A DNA stretch of 11,254 nt, from assembly GCA_002365025.1 (NCBI GenBank), contig DEYX01000230.1, positions 1 through 11,254 of the forward strand, in the 5' to 3' direction. A model generated the notes under the pieces. That model saw only the letters and a program-made list of their open reading frames with translations, searched no databases and was not told the DNA's origin. The position numbers and the translations under genes were made by a program. Source of the stretch: Hungatella sp. UBA3147 (GTDB taxonomy: Bacteria; Bacillota; Clostridia; Lachnospirales; Lachnospiraceae). Of this stretch, positions 1-5,544 are shown piece by piece (the first letter of the stretch is position 1; each line of letters opens with the position of its first letter).

Positions 1-61
1 CCATTTAGCTGAAAAAGCTTTCCAAAATAAAGGGCTGTGCCATAAGGGAATCATATATTAT

Positions 62-2233
62 TTATCTAGAGTTGGGACTATGTGGGAGAAATTGCTCAAC
101 CATTATGTTTTCGTCCCCCGCCAATATAGCGATTCCAATTCCATGAGGGTCGTTGAAACGCCATCCAAGCTGCTGGTAATAAGAGCGGCTGAAGGAGCAT
201 CCGGAGCCCTGGCAGACACCGTAAAGATCGCCCTTCCGGTTGATTACCCTTTGCTTCATTCCTCTCCATGCCCGTTGTATGGATAAAACGCTTTCCCGGC
301 ACAGCTCTGGGCTTAAAATCCCCAGGCGGATTCCCCTGGAAAGGGCACAGATGAACATGGAAGTGGAGGAAGCCTCTTCATAGGTGGAAGGGTCGTCCAG
401 GATCTGATGCCACAGGCCGTTTTTATCCTGCACCCGCAAAATTCCTTCTGCCATCTCATGGAAGAATCCGGCCACGGCCTTATAGTCCGGGTGATCTTCA
501 GGAAGAACCAGAAGCAGCTCTGATAAGGCCAGCACCACCCAGCCGTTTCCCCTGCTCCAGGGGATTTTATTCATTTTCTTATATTCCAGATCCACAATAT
601 GGGCCATCAGATTCTGACCCGGCATAAAGAAGTACTGCTTGAATAGCTTCGCCTGGCGGCAAGCTTCTGTTAAGTATTCCTCCTTACCGCTTAACTGGTA
701 GTAACGGCATAAAAATGGGATGCTCATGTACATATCATCGATCCACATGGTGTTGTCGTTTCTTGAGAACACCTGATCCTTTTCCCTTCGCTGACGGTTT
801 TTCATAAAATCTGCAATCACATCCGCCAGGGCATGGGCTTCTTCTGAAGGACACCGCCGGTTGGCTTCCAGCAAAAAGGAGCCAAAGGAGCCGCAGTCAT
901 CCAACTCGGACAGCCAGCTAAGCTGGGTGTTTACTCCCGGATATCCAAATACCGATTTATCATAAATAGAATAATCATACCCCGCCGCTGTCAGCCGGGC
1001 ATACTCCTGTACATATTCCAGCCAGTCCGGACGATTGAGATATTCTCCTGCTTTTAACATGCCGTAAAGGGTCACGCCGCAGGGATAGGTCCATTTTCCG
1101 TATAATTCCTGCTCCGCGAATATCCGCACAAAGGAATCCGGCAGATCTGCCTGCCAGTAGCATGTGCCATTTGATCCGGTATACACTTTATCCATGCCTG
1201 TCAAATGGCTGATGGGTGGAATTTCCTCTTCAAATAGACCGGTATAGATCCATTCACCCTCATATCCTTTTACCCCGGTGCTAAGAGGAAGGTTACCGCT
1301 GGCATCCTGAAATTCAACTGACAGACCAGTATCGTGACCTGCATTCTTTTTACAAATTAGTATTACCTCATATCTTCCTCTGGGCAGTGAGATTTCCTTT
1401 TCAAAGGCCCCTTCCAGCCATTCTAAGAATAGATCCCCGTTGATATAGACTCTAAGCGGCTGACTGGACCTGCCTTTTATCATGATCTTGCCGGAATCCC
1501 CATGGAAGAAACTGCTTTTAGCAGCAGCGGTTCCCTGACTGTCCAGACCGAAAATACGGGATAACGGGCAGGGGGAGACAGGCGACTCATACTCCTGCCT
1601 TGGAAACCAGAAAAGCCCCTCAAAAGAACCGTCAATCAAAGCGGAGGTATCCGCTGTCTCCCGGCCAATGGGAGGGCAATAGACAAAACCTGCCTGTCCC
1701 TTTCTTCCGGCCAAAGGCGCCGTGAAATGGGAGGGCTGCCATTGAGGCTGTGCATGCCTGAGAGAGAGGCCGAAACCTATCTCCGTTTTTTCGGTTTCCA
1801 AAAGAAAATGGTTAAGGCCTGCTTCAAGGGGAATGGAACATGTGCAGCAGGATTTCAAGCCTTCCTGAGGGGGGAGAGAGTGAAACATTTTTTCTCCATT
1901 TACCCATAAAACAGTCGGTCCGCAGCATTGGATCTGAAACTGGGAGACAGTTTGGCTGTGGCTGTATAAATCTCCTGCTCCATAGCAGACCTCTCCAACG
2001 GCGGCCTGGGGAAAGCGGCTGCCGAAATCGAATTGATACCAACCTTTTGCATTGCAGGTAATGCCGGATGTGAAATCCAGCCGGTACTGATAAGGCGCCT
2101 GGGGGTTGTGACCGATAAAACGGTTGGCCAACAGTGCAATTACTTCACGATCCCGCTCTCCATATACGTGGAAGGCGCTTTCTTCCCAATGGAAGTAATT
2201 ACTATCGCAGACTTTGTTGCTTTCGTATTTCAT
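62..2233 (-). CDS. GH88/GH105-type unsaturated uronyl hydrolase with N-terminal beta domains
   Basis: A 723-aa protein without signal peptide, so probably cytoplasmic. The C-terminal half (about residues 345-710) has features of the (alpha/alpha)6-barrel GH88/GH105 family, whose members remove unsaturated uronic acid from the non-reducing end of oligosaccharides made by polysaccharide lyases. Visible motifs are WIDDMYMSIPFL (497-508; the paired Asp 499/500 is where the family's catalytic Asp lies), WSRGNGW (559-565), GLWHQILDDP (606-615) followed by EEASSTSMF, and HGIGIAILAG (697-706). Typical GH105 enzymes such as YteR are about 370 aa; here about 330 extra N-terminal residues look beta-rich (for example LRVYINGDLFLEW, 260-272) and may be accessory substrate-binding modules. 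The ATG is supported by AGGAGG at 2242-2247 (minus strand), 8 nt away. It is transcribed divergently from the VOC gene. No lyase or transporter neighbour is in view, so the substrate (pectin- or glycosaminoglycan-derived) is open. Confidence 0.82.
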   Translation of the reverse strand: MKYESNKVCDSNYFHWEESAFHVYGERDREVIALLANRFIGHNPQAPYQYRLDFTSGITCNAKGWYQFDFGSRFPQAAVGEVCYGAGDLYSHSQTVSQFQIQCCGPTVLWVNGEKMFHSLPPQEGLKSCCTCSIPLEAGLNHFLLETEKTEIGFGLSLRHAQPQWQPSHFTAPLAGRKGQAGFVYCPPIGRETADTSALIDGSFEGLFWFPRQEYESPVSPCPLSRIFGLDSQGTAAAKSSFFHGDSGKIMIKGRSSQPLRVYINGDLFLEWLEGAFEKEISLPRGRYEVILICKKNAGHDTGLSVEFQDASGNLPLSTGVKGYEGEWIYTGLFEEEIPPISHLTGMDKVYTGSNGTCYWQADLPDSFVRIFAEQELYGKWTYPCGVTLYGMLKAGEYLNRPDWLEYVQEYARLTAAGYDYSIYDKSVFGYPGVNTQLSWLSELDDCGSFGSFLLEANRRCPSEEAHALADVIADFMKNRQRREKDQVFSRNDNTMWIDDMYMSIPFLCRYYQLSGKEEYLTEACRQAKLFKQYFFMPGQNLMAHIVDLEYKKMNKIPWSRGNGWVVLALSELLLVLPEDHPDYKAVAGFFHEMAEGILRVQDKNGLWHQILDDPSTYEEASSTSMFICALSRGIRLGILSPELCRESVLSIQRAWRGMKQRVINRKGDLYGVCQGSGCSFSRSYYQQLGWRFNDPHGIGIAILAGDENIMVEQFLPHSPNSR

Positions 2234-2534
2234 AAGGGGTTCCTCCTGTTAAGAATTTCGTTCCATAAAAATTTTTCTGGATTCTATATTAATATTATAA
2301 TAGATTAAAGTATTATAAATCTTATGTAATCGGGACCTTTTTTGATGAAATCATACTTTTGGCTACTTACATGAAGATTGGAACCGAACGAAAAAAATGT
2401 TTTAAAATTGTCTTTAACTATTATATAGAAAATGATAGAATAAACATGTCATTCTGGTATGATTAAGCATAGATAACCTTTTTGCACAGGCTAATATAAA
2501 ATACGAAAAAATAATTAAAACAGGAGGAATTATT
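2234..2534. other. AT-rich divergent intergenic region
   Basis: This 301-nt stretch separates the divergent glycoside hydrolase and VOC genes. It carries both ribosome sites (AGGAGG on the minus strand at 2242-2247 and on the plus strand just before 2535). A TATAAT reads on the minus strand at 2294-2299 but has no good -35. On the plus strand TTTAAC (2413-2418), 17 nt, TAGAAT (2436-2441) is a weak promoter candidate for the VOC-hydE pair. I see no coding frame, riboswitch or strong terminator. Confidence 0.4.
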
Positions 2535-2900
2535 ATGAAGTTTTGCTGGAGTACTTTAAACGTCAGGAACTTAGAAGAATCAATCAAATTTTATGAGGAG
2601 ATCATCGGTCTGAAGGTGACCAGAAGATTCCCAGCCGGTCCTGATACTGAAATTGCATTTTTAGGCGATGGGGAAACACAAATCGAATTGATATGCGGCG
2701 GGAACAGGGAAATTCACGTGGGCGATGATATCAGCTGGGGGTTTGAAGTGGAATCCCTTGATCAGACCCTTTCTTTGGCAAAGGAAAAAGGCGTGGATCT
2801 TTTAGGAGAGCCGGTGCAGCCTAATCCTCACGTGAGGTTTGCCTTTATAAAAGATCCTAATGGCATGAGAGTGCAGCTTGTAGAAACTCTGGGAGAATGA
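2535..2900 (+). CDS. VOC-family (glyoxalase/bleomycin-resistance fold) protein
   Basis: A 121-aa single-domain protein of the vicinal oxygen chelate superfamily. The two beta-alpha-beta-beta-beta modules are recognisable: LNVRNLEESIKFYEEIIGL (8-26) opens the first, and WGFEVESLDQTLSLAKEKGV (68-87) opens the second. It ends with the familiar FIKDPNGMRVQLVE (104-117). Candidate metal ligands are E51 (in QIELI), H99 and E117. The N-terminal His of true glyoxalase I is not obvious (the strand reads FCWSTLNV), so the reaction cannot be assigned and lactoylglutathione lyase activity should not be assumed. AGGAGG lies 7-8 nt before the ATG. It precedes hydE by 49 nt in the same direction and is probably co-transcribed, but no functional link to hydrogenase maturation is established by the sequence. 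Confidence 0.85.
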   Translation: MKFCWSTLNVRNLEESIKFYEEIIGLKVTRRFPAGPDTEIAFLGDGETQIELICGGNREIHVGDDISWGFEVESLDQTLSLAKEKGVDLLGEPVQPNPHVRFAFIKDPNGMRVQLVETLGE

Positions 2901-2949
2901 ACGGAAAAAACCAGGCAGCAGCGGACACTACAGAGCAAGGAGAAAGAAA

Positions 2950-3987
2950 ATGAAGCATTTGATTGATAAGCTGTATGAAACTCATAACCTGGATAAGGAC
3001 GAGTTCATCTATCTGCTGGAAAATTATGATAAAGAAGACAGTGAATATTTATTTTCCCTGGCAAGAACCTACAGTCAGGATCATTATGAGAAGGAAGTTT
3101 ATATCAGGGGACTGATTGAATTTACGAATTACTGCAAAAATGACTGCTATTACTGCGGCATAAGAAGAGGCAATAAAAATGCCAGCCGGTACCGGTTAAG
3201 CAAGGAAGAGATCCTTTCCTGCTGTGAGTCCGGGTATGGACTAGGCTTTCGGACCTTTGTGCTTCAGGGGGGAGAAGACCCTGCATTTACAGATGATGTC
3301 ATGGTGGATATTGTTAAAACCATCCGGGAGGAATATCCGGATTGTGCCATCACCCTTTCTATAGGGGAAAAAACCTATGACCAGTATTTGAAATATTATG
3401 AAGCGGGAGCAAACCGCTATCTCCTCCGCCATGAAACAGCGGATGAGGAACATTATTCCCGCCTTCATCCGGACTCTCTGTCCTTAGAAAACCGGAAGGA
3501 ATGCTTAAGGAATTTAAAAAAGATCGGCTATCAGGTGGGAACTGGATTCATGGTAGGTTCCCCCTATCAGACCGCCAGGTGTCTGGCTGAAGATTTGGAG
3601 TTTATAAAAGAACTGTCTCCGCAGATGGTGGGCATTGGGCCTTTTATTCCTCATAAGGAGACGCCCTTTGCTGATTTTCCTGCGGGAAGTGTTGATCTCA
3701 CCCTGTTTCTCATAGGGATTTTAAGGCTGATGCTGCCGAATGCACTGCTGCCTTCCACCACAGCCTTAGGGACCCTTGACCCCAAGGGAAGGGAAAAAGG
3801 GATCCTCTCAGGAGCCAATGTTCTGATGCCTAATTTATCACCCATTGGCGTCCGGAAGAAATATGAATTATATGACAACAAGATCTGTACCGGAGAGGAA
3901 GCTGCAGAATGTAATGTCTGTCTTAGAAACCGTGTTTCCTCCATTGGTTATAATGTGGTAGAAAAAAGAGGGGATTATAAAGAATGA
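2950..3987 (+). CDS. hydE: [FeFe]-hydrogenase H-cluster radical SAM maturase HydE
   Basis: A 345-aa radical SAM protein of the HydE/BioB-like group. HydE acts in the cytosol with HydG and HydF to assemble the 2Fe subcluster of [FeFe] hydrogenase. The radical SAM cluster motif is YCKNDCYYCG, with Cys 62, 66 and 69 (CX3CX2C). Other HydE-like stretches are LQGGEDP (105-111), RYLLRHET (156-163), the GTGFMVGSP loop (197-205) and MPNLSP (293-298). A second Cys set near the C-terminus, C313, C321 and C324, has the CX7CX2C spacing of the auxiliary cluster known from Thermotoga HydE; that cluster is not universal and is reported as dispensable. Length matches the family. The start has AAGGAGAAAG just upstream. 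hydF, hydG and hydrogenase genes are not in the window, so the gene stands apart from its partners here. Confidence 0.9.
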   Translation: MKHLIDKLYETHNLDKDEFIYLLENYDKEDSEYLFSLARTYSQDHYEKEVYIRGLIEFTNYCKNDCYYCGIRRGNKNASRYRLSKEEILSCCESGYGLGFRTFVLQGGEDPAFTDDVMVDIVKTIREEYPDCAITLSIGEKTYDQYLKYYEAGANRYLLRHETADEEHYSRLHPDSLSLENRKECLRNLKKIGYQVGTGFMVGSPYQTARCLAEDLEFIKELSPQMVGIGPFIPHKETPFADFPAGSVDLTLFLIGILRLMLPNALLPSTTALGTLDPKGREKGILSGANVLMPNLSPIGVRKKYELYDNKICTGEEAAECNVCLRNRVSSIGYNVVEKRGDYKE

Positions 3988-4095
3988 ACCGGAAAAAGGC
4001 ATGGTAAAGTACTTTGACAAAAAGGTCCGGTCCGGTCTGTGGGGAACCAGGAGAAATTGATCTCAATTATTACAGGCAGAGCAGGCCGTTTATCA

Positions 4096-4124
4096 TTGGC
4101 TTGTATCTGCCTTCTTGTTAACAT
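4096..4124 (+). promoter_or_regulatory. Possible promoter for the 26-aa membrane peptide
   Basis: TTGGCT (4096-4101) and TAACAT (4119-4124) are separated by 17 nt and lie about 50 nt before the small reading frame at 4175. Box matches are moderate. It is the best sigma-A-like pair in the 187-nt gap after hydE; the perfect TTGACA at 4014-4019 has no -10 at the right distance. Confidence 0.3.
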
Positions 4125-4174
4125 TCCATAGAGGGATATGTTCAGTTAATTTTACGGGCTGGGGGGTGAAATCA

Positions 4175-4255
4175 ATGTTAAACATATTTATTTGGTTCAT
4201 GCTCATAGCTACAATGGCTTCCGTTATGATTTTCCTGATTTTCGCCTCCATCTAG
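4175..4255 (+). CDS. 26-aa single-pass membrane peptide (hypothetical)
   Basis: The frame encodes MLNIFIWFMLIATMASVMI plus FLIFASI, an almost entirely hydrophobic 26-residue peptide able to span the membrane once, with no charged residue at all. It has a very purine-rich ribosome site, GGGGGGTGA at 4161-4169, about 5 nt before the ATG, and ends at TAG upstream of a strong terminator at 4299. That arrangement (possible promoter, ribosome site, short frame, terminator) suggests a real monocistronic small gene. I do not recognise a family. Options are a small membrane-protein regulator or a type I toxin-like peptide, but no antisense RNA is evident. The call could still be a chance reading frame. 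Confidence 0.5.
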   Translation: MLNIFIWFMLIATMASVMIFLIFASI

Positions 4256-4298
4256 GCGCCAAGGAGATATTTGATTATTAATTCCTGATTGAAATTAT

Positions 4299-4340
4299 AA
4301 AACCGCTTATTATACCTGTAAAGATAATAAGCGGTTTTTT
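4299..4340. terminator. Strong bidirectional intrinsic terminator
   Basis: A perfect 15-bp stem, AAAACCGCTTATTAT (4299-4313) with its complement at 4324-4338, closes a 10-nt loop and runs into six Ts (4335-4340). On the minus strand the A-run at 4299-4302 supplies a shorter T tract. It sits between the converging 26-aa peptide gene and the 198-aa gene and can end both transcripts. Confidence 0.92.
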
Positions 4341-4355
4341 CTATCTCAGCAAGGG

Positions 4356-4952
4356 CTAAACCAGTTGAATGCGATAAGCTGTGGACTGTGGAGGAATGCT
4401 GGCGGTCTGGAAGTTGGCATGTTCGACCCTCACCAGCTGTCCAGGTTGAAGGGAACTGAATCGAATAGGATTATTATTCCGATTCAGGATTTCTGTAGCG
4501 CGGGAGACAACAAATCTCATCTGGTCCGTCTCATCATCGGGATTGCCAATATCGAGGAAGCCATTTACAACATCTACGGAAACGATCCGGTCTGTTGTTG
4601 TGCGGTACGCAGGTATTTGCACGAATGCTACGATCCGGAAAGCCTTTGTTTGAGGGGGAATGCTCCTTGTCATGGCAGCGGAGAATTCGGCATTTATCCA
4701 CATCCCCTTCCTTACCGTGCACAGGCTGATAGAGTCGCCAAATTGATTGACTAAGATTGTGTCCCAATCAACGTTCAATTGCAGGAGTTCAATATTGATC
4801 ATTTCATTACGGCCGGGGGCTGCGTAGGAAACCAGGACATAACCAGTTCTGCTGTTGGAAGTAAAAACATCTTCTACTAGTGCATTTTCAATGTGCAGGA
4901 TGCTCCCGACCTGGCTGATGGTTCCTCTCCTGCCTGCAGTGGTATCATTCAT
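4356..4952 (-). CDS. Hypothetical protein with tandem internal duplication
   Basis: A 198-aa soluble protein with no signal peptide, membrane segment or recognised domain. It contains a diverged internal repeat: residues 65-107 align without gaps to residues 153-195. Shared positions include N69/N157, I75/I163, G83/G171, E89/E177, T95/T183 and the block SIPPQTKAFRI (97-107) against SIPPQSTAYRI (185-195). The pattern of alternating hydrophobic residues suggests two beta-rich domains. The start is supported by GGGGA on the minus strand about 7 nt upstream, and this frame is longer and better supported than the overlapping plus-strand frames. It is transcribed alone, divergent from the 5213 cluster and convergent with the 26-aa peptide gene. 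Function is unknown; I would not assign one. Confidence 0.75.
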   Translation of the reverse strand: MNDTTAGRRGTISQVGSILHIENALVEDVFTSNSRTGYVLVSYAAPGRNEMINIELLQLNVDWDTILVNQFGDSISLCTVRKGMWINAEFSAAMTRSIPPQTKAFRIVAFVQIPAYRTTTDRIVSVDVVNGFLDIGNPDDETDQMRFVVSRATEILNRNNNPIRFSSLQPGQLVRVEHANFQTASIPPQSTAYRIQLV

Positions 4953-4978
4953 ATATATCCCCTAAATAGCATGTGAAT

Positions 4979-5007
4979 TAATTAATATCATATACTTATG
5001 CTGTAAA
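4979..5007 (-). promoter_or_regulatory. Candidate promoter of the 198-aa gene
   Basis: Read on the minus strand, TTTACA (5002-5007) is followed after 17 nt by TAATTA (4979-4984), placing the transcript start about 20 nt before the ATG at 4952. The -35 matches five of six consensus bases; the -10 is weaker and the region is generally AT-rich. Confidence 0.35.
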
Positions 5008-5078
5008 ATATTACTCTATATGTACTAAGAAGCAATAATCTTTGCTCAAAGCGTGGGCACAGGGACCATAAAGAAAAG

Positions 5079-5132
5079 TTCATGAATTTTAGCAGTGATT
5101 ATTGCCGGGAACAAGCGACATTTTTTCATGAA
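5079..5132. repeat. Two identical TTCATGAA palindromes at a promoter
   Basis: The 8-bp palindrome TTCATGAA occurs at 5079-5086 and again at 5125-5132, 46 bp apart start to start. The downstream copy lies in the spacer between the -35 and -10 boxes of the 5213 cluster promoter and the upstream copy lies about 30 bp before the -35. This placement is typical of a paired operator for a dimeric repressor, though chance in AT-rich DNA cannot be excluded. Confidence 0.4.
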
Positions 5133-5143
5133 TGTGATATACT
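5115..5143 (+). promoter_or_regulatory. Extended -10 promoter of the pyrophosphohydrolase-cyclase-DUF1697 cluster
   Basis: TATACT at 5138-5143 is preceded by TGA (5135-5137), an extended -10 element, and by GCGACA at 5115-5120 with the optimal 17-nt spacer. Transcription would begin near 5150, leaving about a 60-nt untranslated leader before the ATT start at 5213. This independent transcription signal supports the view that the first gene begins well upstream of ATG 5312. Confidence 0.65.
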
Positions 5144-5212
5144 GTTTTTAAAGTGTATCTTTCGAAAAGCATTGGACCGTTAGATTGATTAACTGGAAAG
5201 AAGGGATTTTCC

Positions 5213-5524
5213 ATTAAAAGGTACGATAAGTTAGTCAGGGACAGGATACCTGAAGTAATTGAGGAAAAGGGTAAAAGGGCGGTATGCCGTATTCTGTCTG
5301 ATGAAGAATATATGATGAAGCTGGAAGAAAAGCTTAACGAAGAGGTAAAGGAATATTTAGAGGATAAGAGCCTGGAAGAGATGGCAGATGTGCTGGAAGT
5401 GTTATATTCTCTTTGCAGTGCAAGAGGATATACAAAGGCGGAACTGGAGGCAGAGCGGGAAAAAAAGGCGAAAGACAGGGGCGGATTTAATAACAGAATT
5501 TTTCTGGAATATGTGGATGAGTAA
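5213..5524 (+). CDS. MazG-like nucleotide pyrophosphohydrolase, ATT start
   Basis: The full frame gives 103 aa, matching small phosphoribosyl-ATP-pyrophosphohydrolase-like (MazG superfamily) proteins that hydrolyse nucleoside triphosphates or related compounds. It opens with KRYDKLVRDRIPEVIEEKGK, the conserved family N-terminus, and has the metal-binding pattern EEVKE (43-47) and EEMAD (55-59). The family N-terminus is read in frame only upstream of the first ATG (5312). The frame is open back to a TGA at 5186 and contains no ATG, GTG or TTG there. The ATT at 5213 sits exactly where homologues have their initiator Met, 7 nt after a GAAGGGA ribosome site (5200-5206). I therefore start at ATT, a rare but known bacterial initiation codon. 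Starting at 5312 would give a 70-aa stub without the N-terminal motif. A start-codon mutation that silences the gene is the alternative. The gene leads a cluster with the cyclase 20 nt later. Confidence 0.75.
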   Translation: MKRYDKLVRDRIPEVIEEKGKRAVCRILSDEEYMMKLEEKLNEEVKEYLEDKSLEEMADVLEVLYSLCSARGYTKAELEAEREKKAKDRGGFNNRIFLEYVDE

Positions 5525-5544
5525 ATGAAAAGTGCTTACATGAT

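Noticed and set aside
4014..4042. Perfect TTGACA at 4014-4019 after hydE as a promoter for the 26-aa peptide
   Set aside because: No acceptable -10 box at 16-18 nt (the sequence there is GC-rich), so the better candidate is 4096-4124.
4074..4112. AGGCAGA/TCTGCCT inverted repeat as the hydE terminator
   Set aside because: The loop is about 25 nt and no real T tract follows; too weak to call a terminator.
4365..4754. 129-aa plus-strand frame opposite the 198-aa gene
   Set aside because: No ribosome site at its start and no recognisable protein features; the minus-strand frame has a ribosome site and an internal protein repeat.
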